Positions 33,635 through 42,142 of a stretch of 64,000 nucleotides of DNA are shown here, piece by piece. The position numbers and the translations under genes are program-made. This stretch comes from Bog-473 sp963838835. GTDB lineage: Bacteria; Actinomycetota; Acidimicrobiia; Acidimicrobiales; RAAP-2. Each line of letters begins with the position of its first letter. The stretch's first letter is position 1. The stretch covers positions 620,001 through 684,000 of the forward strand of contig CAWITA010000016.1 of assembly GCA_963838835.1 (NCBI GenBank), in the 5' to 3' direction. A model generated the notes under the pieces. The model searched no databases and was not told where the DNA came from. It saw only the letters and a list, made by a program, of their open reading frames with translations.

Positions 33635-33780
33635 GACGCCCGCCCGTACAACAGCAGTCCGAGCGGTGGCGCATCGGCGTCGGCCGGCCACGGACCGAAC
33701 ACGTCCTCCCACCCGTCCAGCTCTGCGTTCGTCGGGTCGCCGCTGGCGTCCTCGCCAGTGCACCACCCGTCCGGCGTCAC
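33631..33780 (-). CDS. Small ORF (49 aa) overlapping the integrase stop
   Basis: GTG 33780 overlaps the integrase TGA (GTGA). The product, beginning 'VTPDGWCTGEDASGDPTNAE' and ending 'APPLGLLLYGRAS', is acidic and Trp/Pro-rich in its middle. Translational coupling to int and protein-like composition support it. Function unknown. Confidence 0.5.
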   Translation of the reverse strand: MTPDGWCTGEDASGDPTNAELDGWEDVFGPWPADADAPPLGLLLYGRAS

Positions 33781-34886
33781 AGCAGCTCCACGGCTGCGGC
33801 TGCGTCGGCACCGGAGTGAGTCGAGCCCACGTACACGTCGAGCATCCTGGTGGACTTCCAGCCGATCGAGTCGGCGATGACACGGTCCGGCACGCCGGCC
33901 AGGTGCCACTGGGTGGCGAGGTACTTGCGCAGTGAGTGGAAGGTGACTCCACGGACATGGGCAGCGCCACGGACGCACACGAACCGGTCCGAGAGGACGC
34001 CAGGGTTCACCGGCTCCGTCCCGCCACCGATCACGTACGTGTCGGCCGGACCTGACTGGCACACGGCCTGGAGGACAGCGAGGTTCCGGCCCACGACACG
34101 AGCGATGCGCTCGTCCTCGGTCTTCGTGGACTTGATGGACACGACGCCACCGACCTCGGTCGCCGACTTGTTGATCAGGATGCGCCCGTGCTTCAGGTCG
34201 ACGTCGGCCCACCGGAGTGCGCAGACCTCGCCGGCACGGGCGCCGGTCAGTGCGGCGATGGCGATGGCCGGCGCCATGTCCAGCCCGTAGTCCTCGGCTG
34301 CACGGAGCAGCTTGCCGACCTCGTCGGCGGTGGGGATCTTCTTCGTGGACTTCGTCGCAGCCGGCGCAACGGCCTTCGGTGCGGCTGCGATGTACCGGCG
34401 GCGGACTGCGAAGGACAGGGCCGAGCTGATCAGCGCAGCGAACCGGTGCACGCTGTTGTCCGAGAGTCCGTCGACGTCGGTCCACACTGCGTACTGCCGC
34501 TCCAGGTGATCAGCGGACAGCTCGGCCAGCGGGATGTCGCCGAGCGGCTTGCGGATGCGGTTCTCGACCTGGCTCCGGTTCTCGTCGGCGGTCCTCGGTG
34601 CCCAGCGCTTGCCCTGCTGCGTCCGGCCGTAGTCGAGCCACTCCGTCAGCACGTCGCCGAACGTCGGCCCGCCGCTCGACTTCTGAGCGGTCTCCACCGG
34701 CTCCATGTTCCGCACGGCCCGCTCCACCTGCTTGCGTGTCAGAGGGTCCGCCTTGCTGCCGAACGTGGCCCGCAACTGTCGGCCATCCTCCCGCCACCGG
34801 TAGCGCCAGACTCCAGAGCCTGGTGCAGTCTCCGTTAGGCTTCCTCTGCCGTATGCCGAGACCTTGTCTCCAACTTTCCTGCTCAT
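33777..34886 (-). CDS. Tyrosine recombinase / phage-type integrase
   Basis: 369 residues from ATG 34886, with GAGGAAA 6-7 bp upstream. An Arm-type N-terminal domain ('GVWRYRWREDGRQLRATFGS') is followed by a core-binding domain (about 75-170) and the catalytic domain (about 185-369). The active-site residues are R217 (TGARAGE), K255, H317-x-x-R320 (FHSLRKYL), W343 (IGWKS) and Y352 (LDVYVG). The frame is intact. It lies between tRNA-Ser(GCT) and a small module of xis-like and hypothetical genes, all on the same strand. It should integrate and excise this element. Confidence 0.92.
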   Translation of the reverse strand: MSRKVGDKVSAYGRGSLTETAPGSGVWRYRWREDGRQLRATFGSKADPLTRKQVERAVRNMEPVETAQKSSGGPTFGDVLTEWLDYGRTQQGKRWAPRTADENRSQVENRIRKPLGDIPLAELSADHLERQYAVWTDVDGLSDNSVHRFAALISSALSFAVRRRYIAAAPKAVAPAATKSTKKIPTADEVGKLLRAAEDYGLDMAPAIAIAALTGARAGEVCALRWADVDLKHGRILINKSATEVGGVVSIKSTKTEDERIARVVGRNLAVLQAVCQSGPADTYVIGGGTEPVNPGVLSDRFVCVRGAAHVRGVTFHSLRKYLATQWHLAGVPDRVIADSIGWKSTRMLDVYVGSTHSGADAAAAVELL

Positions 34887-34930
34887 GGTGGTTTCCTCAG
34901 TCGGAAGCGGTACAACCGCCATGGTAGTGG

Positions 34931-34951
34931 ATTGAGACACGATTGAGACAC
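34931..34951. repeat. Tandem ATTGAGACAC repeat upstream of int
   Basis: ATTGAGACAC occurs at 34931-34940 and 34942-34951, 11 bp apart, close to one helical turn, between the int start and the tRNA. Such phased repeats are typical of integrase arm-type sites. Role is inferred. Confidence 0.5.
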
Positions 34952-34992
34952 AACGGTAGGTCAACAAGGCATATATAGCCTCTGGCCTGCAC

Positions 34993-35081
34993 GGAGAGGT
35001 GCGAGAGCGGCCGAATCGGACTCACTGCTAATGAGTTGACCTGGGTAACCGGGTCCGAGGGTTCAAATCCCTCCCTCTCCG
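34993..35081 (+). tRNA. tRNA-Ser (anticodon GCT)
   Basis: The acceptor stem GGAGAGG (34993-34999) pairs with CCTCTCC (35074-35080), with G at 35081 as discriminator; no CCA is encoded. The anticodon stem ACTCA/TGAGT has loop CTGCTAA, giving anticodon GCT at 35027-35029. The T arm contains GTTCAAATC. The extra stem between anticodon and T arms gives the 89-nt length of a class II serine tRNA. A TATATA near 34972 may be its -10. The integrase lies on its 5' side. Confidence 0.93.
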
Positions 35082-35193
35082 CTTGGAAGTCGGCACCCGG
35101 TGCCGGACGACCGAAGAATCGGCCCGCCGCGGCGGGCCAGCCGTGCTCCGTCACTCCGGCGGGAACCGGTCTGGTGCGAGGAGAGTGGACCAC

Positions 35194-36606
35194 GTGGGCC
35201 GCTACTGGCTGGAGACCCTGGGGTGCCCCAAGAACCGGGTGGACTCCGACAAGCTCGAAGGGCACCTCGAGGTGCAGGGTTACGGCCGTGCCGAGCACCC
35301 GGCCGCAGCCGACCTCGTGGTGGTCAACACGTGTGCCTTCATCGAGGCCGCCCGCCAGGAGTCGATCGACGTGATCTTGGACCTGGCGGACCGGCGCAGG
35401 CCTGGCGCGCGCCTGGTCGTGACCGGGTGCATGGCCGAGCGGTACGGCGACGAGCTCCGCGAAGCTCTACCTGAAGTCGACCTTGTGGCCGGTTTCGGTC
35501 GAGAGTTGACAGCCTCGTCGGGAATGGCGACACGCGCCACGCCAGTCGGCGTCTCGATTGGCACGAGCCGGTCCGTCACCGCAACGCCCGCAACGGCCGC
35601 CCACGGATTCGACCTCCTCGAGCTGGCCCGCCCGGCGGCCAGCGCCCCCTGGGCCTACGTGAAGGTCGCCGAGGGCTGTGACCGCATCTGCGGCTTCTGC
35701 GCCATCCCGTCCTTCCGGGGGAAGCAGCGGTCCCGCTCGCCCGAGGAGATCCTGGCCGAGGTCGACGCTCTGCGCGCTCCCTCGCACGCGGGGCCACCGT
35801 TGCGCGAGATCGTCCTCGTGGCACAGGACCTCGCCTCCTACGGCCGGGACCGTAGCGGCCCGGGCCGCCGCGGTCGCTCCGCTCCTGGCCCGTCGCCCAT
35901 CGCCGGTCTGACTCGGTCCGTGTCGGCGCGGATCGAGCGCACCCGCCTCCTTTACCTCTATCCGTCTGGCTTGACCGACGAGCTCATCGAGGCAGTCCTC
36001 GATACGGGCGTTCCCTACTTCGATCTGTCGCTTCAGCACGTCTCACGTCCCCTGTTGACGCACATGCGGCGGTGGGGCGACGGTGAGCGGTTCCTGCGTC
36101 GTATCGCGGACATACGCGCGGGCGACTCCGAAGCAACGTTCCGTTCCTCTTTCATCCTCGGTTACCCGGGCGAGACGGAGCGCGACCACGACCTGCTCCT
36201 GCAGTTCCTCGACGAGGCGCAGCTCGACTGGGCTGGCTTCTTCCCCTTCTCCAACGAGGCAGGCACTTATGCCGCCGGCCTCGGAGCACACGTGGCCCCC
36301 GAGCTCGCCCTCGAGCGACTGTGCGAGTGCGCCGAGAGGCAGGATGCCATCACGGCTGCGAAGCAAGACCGCCTCATCGGCGAGGTGCGGACGGTGCTCG
36401 TCGACGCGCCGGGCCAGGGCCGCACAGTACGCGAGGCGCCCGAGATCGACGGCATCGTGCACCTCCCGCACGACCTGGCGGTGGGCAGCCTCGTCGAGGT
36501 GCTCATCACGGGCGCGGCGGGCCCCGACCTGTACGCCGCCCCGGCGATAGGAGTCGCATCGGCCCCCGTCGGCGCCGGGGACGGACTGGAGGGGCGACCC
36601 GCGTGA
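35194..36606 (+). CDS. rimO: Ribosomal protein S12 methylthiotransferase RimO
   Basis: 470 residues from GTG 35194 with AGGAGAG upstream. The UPF0004 domain uses C11, C47 and C79 for one [4Fe-4S] cluster, and the radical-SAM domain has C162-xxx-C166-xx-C169. The C-terminal TRAM domain (about 395-455) binds the substrate protein. RimO methylthiolates the conserved Asp of ribosomal protein S12. The family marker 'LGCPKNRVDSD' distinguishes it from MiaB. Its stop overlaps the pgsA start (GTGA), so rimO-pgsA-cinA form an operon starting just after the tRNA. Confidence 0.95.
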   Translation: MGRYWLETLGCPKNRVDSDKLEGHLEVQGYGRAEHPAAADLVVVNTCAFIEAARQESIDVILDLADRRRPGARLVVTGCMAERYGDELREALPEVDLVAGFGRELTASSGMATRATPVGVSIGTSRSVTATPATAAHGFDLLELARPAASAPWAYVKVAEGCDRICGFCAIPSFRGKQRSRSPEEILAEVDALRAPSHAGPPLREIVLVAQDLASYGRDRSGPGRRGRSAPGPSPIAGLTRSVSARIERTRLLYLYPSGLTDELIEAVLDTGVPYFDLSLQHVSRPLLTHMRRWGDGERFLRRIADIRAGDSEATFRSSFILGYPGETERDHDLLLQFLDEAQLDWAGFFPFSNEAGTYAAGLGAHVAPELALERLCECAERQDAITAAKQDRLIGEVRTVLVDAPGQGRTVREAPEIDGIVHLPHDLAVGSLVEVLITGAAGPDLYAAPAIGVASAPVGAGDGLEGRPA

Positions 36607-37199
36607 GCGACGCCGCCCACGAGCACCCCGCCGGTCACCCGGGCTTCACCTTTGGCCCCAGTGCGCTGGTGACCCCGGCCAACGCGGTCACGGTGGCGCG
36701 GCTCTTGGCCGCGCCGGTGTATGTCGTGATGCTCGTCGTCTGGGGGGCGTCGTGGATCAACGTCGTCGTCGGCATCATCCTCGCCGGCAGCGACGGGCTC
36801 GATGGTTACCTGGCCCGCCGCCACGGGACCACACGCTCGGGCGCCTTCCTCGATCCGCTGGCCGACAAGGCCTGCGTGCTCGGCGCCCTCTTCACGCTGG
36901 CCGCCCAGGGCCATCTGCCGTGGCTGCCGGTCATCCTCATCACAATCCGCGAGGTCGGCATGCAGCTCTACCGTTCCTGGGTCGGCCGTCGGGGCGTGTC
37001 CATCCCAGCCCGAAGGTCAGCCAAGCTCAAGACGCTGGTGCAGGACTTTGCCATCGGGACGGTGATCATCCCGCCGCTGGCCGATCAGCACAGCCTCCAG
37101 CTGGCGATGATCTGGTTCGCTTGCGCGCTGACCCTCTACACCGGTGCCGAGTACCTGCTCGATGGCCGCCGGGCACTGCACCGACCCGCCGCCTCCTAA
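36603..37199 (+). CDS. pgsA: CDP-diacylglycerol-glycerol-3-phosphate 3-phosphatidyltransferase
   Basis: 198 residues from GTG 36603, overlapping the rimO stop by four bases. The CDP-alcohol phosphatidyltransferase signature DGx2ARx8Gx3Dx3D is exact ('DGYLARRHGTTRSGAFLDPL' then AD). About five transmembrane helices surround it. The enzyme makes phosphatidylglycerophosphate at the membrane, the committed step to phosphatidylglycerol and cardiolipin. The rimO-pgsA-cinA order is common in Actinobacteria and supports PgsA over other family members. Confidence 0.9.
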   Translation: MSDAAHEHPAGHPGFTFGPSALVTPANAVTVARLLAAPVYVVMLVVWGASWINVVVGIILAGSDGLDGYLARRHGTTRSGAFLDPLADKACVLGALFTLAAQGHLPWLPVILITIREVGMQLYRSWVGRRGVSIPARRSAKLKTLVQDFAIGTVIIPPLADQHSLQLAMIWFACALTLYTGAEYLLDGRRALHRPAAS

Positions 37200-37209
37200 G
37201 GTCCCACCC

Positions 37210-38475
37210 GTGAGGATCGAGATCGTGGCGGTCGGCACCGAGCTTTTGCTGGGCCAGATCGCCGATACCAACTCGGCCTGGTTGGGCGAGCACCTGGCCG
37301 CCAACGGCGTGGGCTCCCACTTCCACCAGGCTGTGGGGGACAACCACGACCGCATCGTGCTGGCGCTGCGCACGGCGCTGGCCCGCAGCGACGGTGTCAT
37401 CGTGTGTGGCGGACTCGGGCCCACCCAAGACGACATCACCCGCGAGGCCATCGCCGAGGTGTTGAACGTCCCCCTCGTCCGCAACCAGGCCATCGTCGAC
37501 CTCATCGCCGGCTTCTTCGAGGCCCGTGGACGGACCATGACGGCCAACAACGCCCGCCAGGCCGACATCCCGCAGAACGCCACGATCATCACGCAGGTGT
37601 CCGGCACGGCACCCGGGCTGATCTGCCCGATCGGGAACAAGGTGATCTACGCGGTCCCCGGCGTCCCCTACGAGATGGCCGAGATGTTCGAACGCGCCAT
37701 ACTGCCCGACCTGCGCGACCGCATGGCCGAGGTGGGCGAGGAGGGCGTCATCGCCAGCCGCGTGTTGCGCACCTGGGGTGCGAGCGAGTCGGGGCTGGCC
37801 GAGGCGCTCCAGGACCGCATTGATGCGCTCGATGCGCCCGGCGGCGTCACACTCGCCTTCCTCGCCTCGGGGATCGAGGGGATCAAGGTCCGCATCACCG
37901 CCCGGGCCCGCACGCTCGACGACGTCACCGCCCTTCTCGACAAGGAGGAGGGCGAGGTACGCCGCGCCATCGACGAGCGCCTGGGCGACATCGTCTTCGG
38001 CGTCGACGACGAGTCGATGGAGGTCGCTGTGGCACACCGCCTCATCACACGCGGTCTCAGCTTCGGCGTGGCCGAGTCGTTGACCGGCGGCCTCATCGCC
38101 TCCCGGTTGGTCAACGTACCGGGGGCATCGGCCTGGTTCCGCGGCGCCATCGTGGCCTACGACTCGCGGGTCAAGTACGACGTCCTGGGGGTGCCCGCCG
38201 GGCCGGTGGTCACCGAATCGGCCGCGGCGGCCATGGCGGAGGGCGCCGCCCGGGTGACCGGTGCCGACGTCGGCCTCGGCATCACCGGCGTGGCCGGTCC
38301 CGAGGAGCAGGAGGGCGTGGCGCCGGGCACCGTCCTCGTCGGCCTCTCCCTTCCCGGCCAGCCGGCGCTCACCCGCGACTTGCGGGTGCCCGGCGACCGG
38401 GAGCGCGTCCGGCAGTACGGGGCGATTTCCGCTCTCGACCTGCTGCGACGCGCCCTCGACGCCCATTCCGGCTGA
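37210..38475 (+). CDS. cinA: CinA-family protein (competence/damage-inducible; NMN deamidase-like)
   Basis: 421 residues from GTG 37210. The N-terminal MoCF/COG1058 domain (about 1-170) starts 'VRIEIVAVGTELLLGQIADT' and holds 'GGLGPTQDDIT'. The C-terminal CinA domain (about 255-415) has 'GLSFGVAESLTGGLIASRLV' with the Ser/Thr active-site region and 'GLGITGVAGPE'. The domains are linked with ADP-ribose pyrophosphatase and NMN deamidase activities in pyridine nucleotide recycling. It lies 10 bp after pgsA, in the conserved rimO-pgsA-cinA order, but recA is not next to it here. Confidence 0.93.
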   Translation: MRIEIVAVGTELLLGQIADTNSAWLGEHLAANGVGSHFHQAVGDNHDRIVLALRTALARSDGVIVCGGLGPTQDDITREAIAEVLNVPLVRNQAIVDLIAGFFEARGRTMTANNARQADIPQNATIITQVSGTAPGLICPIGNKVIYAVPGVPYEMAEMFERAILPDLRDRMAEVGEEGVIASRVLRTWGASESGLAEALQDRIDALDAPGGVTLAFLASGIEGIKVRITARARTLDDVTALLDKEEGEVRRAIDERLGDIVFGVDDESMEVAVAHRLITRGLSFGVAESLTGGLIASRLVNVPGASAWFRGAIVAYDSRVKYDVLGVPAGPVVTESAAAAMAEGAARVTGADVGLGITGVAGPEEQEGVAPGTVLVGLSLPGQPALTRDLRVPGDRERVRQYGAISALDLLRRALDAHSG

Positions 38476-38562
38476 GGGGACGCGTTCACAGCACGCCCAC
38501 AGCGGGGTCACACTGGACGGGGAATCGGGGGTGCGAGCCTGTCCCCCAGGGAGGTGTGACCA

Positions 38563-39276
38563 GTGAAGACCGAAAACGGACCGCGGGTCTTGGTGGTCGA
38601 CGACGAGCCGTCCATCGTCGACGCCGTGGCGACGTCGCTGCGCTACGAGGGGTTCACCGTCGACGAGGCAATGACGGGACGCAAGGCGCTGGCCCAGGCC
38701 CAGGAGCACCCGCCTGACCTCATGATCCTCGACGTGATGCTGCCGGACCTTGACGGCCTCGAGGTGACGCGGCGCCTGCGGACCGACGGACTGCGCATCC
38801 CCGTCCTCTTCCTCACCGCGCGCGACACCCTGCAGGACAAATTGGCCGGACTAACCGTTGGGGGCGACGACTACGTCACCAAGCCCTTTGCGCTGGCCGA
38901 GGTGATTGCTCGGGTGCACGCCATCCTGCGACGCACCGGCTACGAGCCCGAGGACGACGGCATCCTCCGGTTCTCCGACGTCGAACTCGACGAGAGTGCC
39001 CACGAGGTGCGCCGCGCCGGAAACCCCATCAACCTCACGGCCACGGAGTTCAACCTGCTCCGCTACTTCATGCTCAACCCGCGTCACGTGCTCTCCAAGG
39101 CGCAAATCCTCGACCACGTCTGGCACTACGACTTCGGTGGCGACGGGAACGTCGTGGAGACCTACGTCAGCTACCTGCGCAAGAAACTCGAGAGGTTCGG
39201 CCCCCCGCTCATTCACACCATCCGCCTCGTCGGTTACACGCTGCGGGAGGCGGACACGGCCAGCGGAGCGGCCTGA
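38563..39276 (+). CDS. OmpR-family response regulator
   Basis: 237 residues from GTG 38563 behind GGGAGG. The receiver domain (about 8-120) has the acidic pair DD13-14, phosphoacceptor D57 (MILDVMLPD), T85 and K107 (YVTKPF). The OmpR-type winged helix (about 135-232) has 'INLTATEFNLLRYFMLNPRH' and 'VVETYVSYLRKKLE'. It resembles the actinobacterial MprA/TcrX/PrrA group. The sensor kinase gene follows immediately (stop and next start adjacent), so the pair is co-translated. The linked glycosyltransferase genes downstream suggest an envelope stimulus or output. Confidence 0.95.
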   Translation: MKTENGPRVLVVDDEPSIVDAVATSLRYEGFTVDEAMTGRKALAQAQEHPPDLMILDVMLPDLDGLEVTRRLRTDGLRIPVLFLTARDTLQDKLAGLTVGGDDYVTKPFALAEVIARVHAILRRTGYEPEDDGILRFSDVELDESAHEVRRAGNPINLTATEFNLLRYFMLNPRHVLSKAQILDHVWHYDFGGDGNVVETYVSYLRKKLERFGPPLIHTIRLVGYTLREADTASGAA

Positions 39277-40845
39277 GTGTCTCTCCGGCTGCGCCTGCTC
39301 GTCGCGGTCGGCCTGATCGCCATCGTGGCTCTCGTGGTGGCGGACTTCGCCACCTATTCGGCCCTGCGGACCACGCTGTACAACCAGGTCGACCAGCAGC
39401 TGGCGCAACAACGGAGGCCGTTGAACGTCAACCTCGCCACGGGTACCGTCTTCAACTGCCCGTCACCGCAGGGCGAATTCGGAGGCGTCGGTCCCGTCGG
39501 GAACTCCGGCGCAGGGCCGGGCGGTGGGGGAGGCGACAATTTCCCCAACGTTTTTGGGATCAGCTATATCGGTGTCGCCAACCCGAGCGGCAAGATCGTC
39601 AACGGTCTCGAGTGCTCGGCCTACGTCGGCGATCACCCGTACCGCCCCGCGCTGCCCTCTCCCATCAGCGGCTTCACGACCCAGCCCGACGGCAGCCAGG
39701 TCGCCCAGTTCACCACCGGCTCCATCGCTTCGGGGGGGCCGGCCTTTCGTGTGCGCGCCACCAAGATCGAAGGACAACCTGGTTTCAACGGCGACATCTT
39801 CGTCCAGGCGCAGACGTTGGTGGATCAAGCGGGCACGTTGCATACCCTCTTTCTCATCGAGCTTGCCGTCACGGCCGGCGCCATCGTGTTCGCGCTCGCC
39901 GCCGGGTGGTGGCTGGTCCGGCTCGGCCTACGGCCGCTGGAGGACGTCGAGCGCACCGCTGACTCCATCGCGGCGGGGAACCTCGACCAGCGGGTCCCGG
40001 GCGCCGACCAGCCGACCGAGGTCGGGCGGCTGGCGCGGGCGCTCAACGTCATGCTCGAGCGGATCCAGGCGGCCTTTGACGCCCGACTCCGTTCCGAAGC
40101 GCGTCTCAAAGAGAACGAGCAGCACTTGCGACAATTCGTGGCGGACGCCTCGCACGAGCTCCGCACGCCCATCGCGGCGGTCTCGGCCTACGCCGAGTTG
40201 TTCGAGCGCGGCGGGACCGAGCACGCCGACGACCTGCCCCGCATCGTCTCGGGCATCCGCATTGAGACGGCGCGCATGGATCGCCTGGTCAACGACCTCC
40301 TCACCCTGGCCCGCCTGGACGAGGGCGTCCCCATGGAGATGGCACCGGTCGAACTCGTGTCCCTGGCCTCCGATGCGGTCCGGACTGCGACCGCCGTCGG
40401 GCCCGAGTGGCCCGTGCGGTTCTGGGCCGCACACCCGGTGGAGGTGACCGGCAACAGGGACCGTCTGCGCCAGGTCCTCGACAACCTCTTGGCCAACGTG
40501 CGAGCGCATACGCCGCCGGGGACCGCGGCCACGGTGCGGGTGGACCAGGTCGGCGACCAGGCCGAGATCGAGGTGCGCGACACGGGGCCCGGCATGCCCG
40601 ACGCAGAGGCCCGCCGGGTCTTCGAGCGCTTCTACCGGGTCGACCCGGCCCGGACACGCACCAGCGGGGGCAGCGGCCTCGGCCTCTCCATCGTGGCGGC
40701 CATCGTGGCGGCGCACAGGGGCACCGTCTCTGCGACGTCCTCGCCGGGCAGCGGCATGGTCGTCACCGTGCGTCTCCCGATGACCTCCGTGCAATCCGAC
40801 CCGAGACCGGTCTTGGCGGGCGAGCCTCCCGAATCCGCCGCCTGA
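39277..40845 (+). CDS. Sensor histidine kinase
   Basis: 522 residues from GTG 39277. TM1 is about 7-28. An extracytoplasmic region (about 29-188) contains a Gly/Pro-rich insert ('GVGPVGNSGAGPGGGGGDNF'). TM2 is about 190-213, and a HAMP segment is about 214-266. HisKA has H293 in 'FVADASHELRTP', and the HATPase_c domain has N ('QVLDNLLANVRAH'), 'DTGPGMPDAEARRVFERFYR' and 'GGSGLGLSIVAAIV'. It is cognate to the regulator just upstream. The ligand is unknown. The TCS/glycosyltransferase arrangement recurs in Actinobacteria. Confidence 0.94.
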   Translation: MSLRLRLLVAVGLIAIVALVVADFATYSALRTTLYNQVDQQLAQQRRPLNVNLATGTVFNCPSPQGEFGGVGPVGNSGAGPGGGGGDNFPNVFGISYIGVANPSGKIVNGLECSAYVGDHPYRPALPSPISGFTTQPDGSQVAQFTTGSIASGGPAFRVRATKIEGQPGFNGDIFVQAQTLVDQAGTLHTLFLIELAVTAGAIVFALAAGWWLVRLGLRPLEDVERTADSIAAGNLDQRVPGADQPTEVGRLARALNVMLERIQAAFDARLRSEARLKENEQHLRQFVADASHELRTPIAAVSAYAELFERGGTEHADDLPRIVSGIRIETARMDRLVNDLLTLARLDEGVPMEMAPVELVSLASDAVRTATAVGPEWPVRFWAAHPVEVTGNRDRLRQVLDNLLANVRAHTPPGTAATVRVDQVGDQAEIEVRDTGPGMPDAEARRVFERFYRVDPARTRTSGGSGLGLSIVAAIVAAHRGTVSATSSPGSGMVVTVRLPMTSVQSDPRPVLAGEPPESAA

Positions 40846-40929
40846 CCCGGTCCCCCCGGGGGGATCCCCCTGAGATTCACACCGGGCCCACAGCCGAGCT
40901 TCACGGAGCCCGGAGGAGGATCGCACACC

Positions 40930-42142
40930 ATGCGTGACATGACAGCCCTGGCGCCGTTCGAGGCGGACGTCGATCCCCGCCGGGTCCCGCTGGACGTGGA
41001 GATCGTGGTGCCGGTCTACAACGAGGCGGCCCAGCTCGCGGAGCGGATCACGGCGCTGCGCGCCTTCCTCGACACGTCGTTCCCCTTCCGGACCCTCGTC
41101 ACGGTGGTGGACAACGCCAGCACCGATGGCACCGCCAAGGTGGCCGCCGAGCTGGCGGCGCGGCTACGGGGTGTGGCGGCCATGCACCTGCCGCGCAAGG
41201 GTCGCGGCTACGCGCTGCGGGCGGCCTGGTCGACAAGCGAGGCCCCGGTCGTCGCCTACATGGACGTCGACCTGTCCACCTCGCTGTCGGCGTTGCTCCC
41301 CCTCGTGGCGCCGCTGCTCTCGGGTCACCGCGACGTCGCCATCGGGTCTCGTCTCGCCAACGGCGCGGCATGTGGTGCGTGGCCCCAAGCGCGAGCTCAT
41401 CTCGAGGGCCTACAACCTGCTGCTCAAGCTGACGTTGCGGGGCCGCTTCAGCGACGCCCAATGCGGGTTCAAGGCGCTGCGCCGGGACGCCGCGCTGGAG
41501 CTGCTGCCCCTCGTCGTGGACAACGAGTGGTTCTTCGACACGGAGCTGCTGGTCACCGCCGAGCGGATGGGTCTGCGCATCGGCGAGGTCCCCGTCGACT
41601 GGGTCGACGACCCCGATTCGCGGGTCGACATCGTCTCGACCGTCGCGGACGACCTGCGGGGCGTGTGGCGGCTGCTGGTGCGGCGCCCCACGGGTCTGCG
41701 CCGGGTCCGGTCCAAGGAGGTGGCCGCCGACCAGCTCCTGCGCTTCGCCGGCGTCGGCGTGGTCTCCACGCTCGGATACCTGTTCCTTTTCGTCGCCTGG
41801 CGACCGCTCATGGGCCCCTTCGGCGCCAACGCCGTCGCGATGGCCATCGCCACGCTGTTCAACACGGCGGTGCATCGGGAGCTGTCCCACGGCGCCGACG
41901 GCCTGGCCCGGCGCGGCCGCCTCTTCGCCGTCGCCGGGGGCCTGTACGTCGTGAGCCTCGCGCTGACGACCCTGGGGCTCGTCGTGGCGCAGTGGCTGGC
42001 CCCTTCAGCCCTGCTCCCCGAGCTGGCGGCGATCACCGTGGCCAACCTGATCGCCGCCGTCTTTCGCTTCGCCGTGCTGCGGGCCTGGATCTTCCGCCCG
42101 GGAACCCGCGCCGGTTCCAACCCGATGGAGGAGTCATCGTGA
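40930..42142 (+). CDS. GT2 glycosyltransferase (DPM1-like) with GtrA-like C-terminal domain; one frameshift
   Basis: ATG 40930 follows GGAGGAGG. The GT2 domain begins 'VEIVVPVYNEAAQLAERITA' with 'VDNASTDGTAKVAAELA' and the DxD-like 'AYMDVDLSTSLSALL'. At about 41365 one extra G shifts the frame. The rest reads 'QCGFKALRRDAALELLPLVV' and 'DNEWFFDTELL', then four GtrA-type helices from 'DQLLRFAGVGVVSTLGYLF'. Total 1213 nt is 3n+1, fitting a single insertion. Such enzymes make polyprenyl-phosphate sugars and flip or pass them to a GT39 partner, which is the next gene (GTGA overlap). Confidence 0.83.

Noticed and set aside
35083..35193. N-terminal extension of rimO to 35083
   Set aside because: The extension begins directly at the tRNA 3' end and is unlike RimO; the GTG at 35194 has a ribosome-binding site and the standard first residues.
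37066..38709. A 547-residue minus-strand frame opposite cinA
   Set aside because: Reads as the antisense of cinA with no family motif or start signal.
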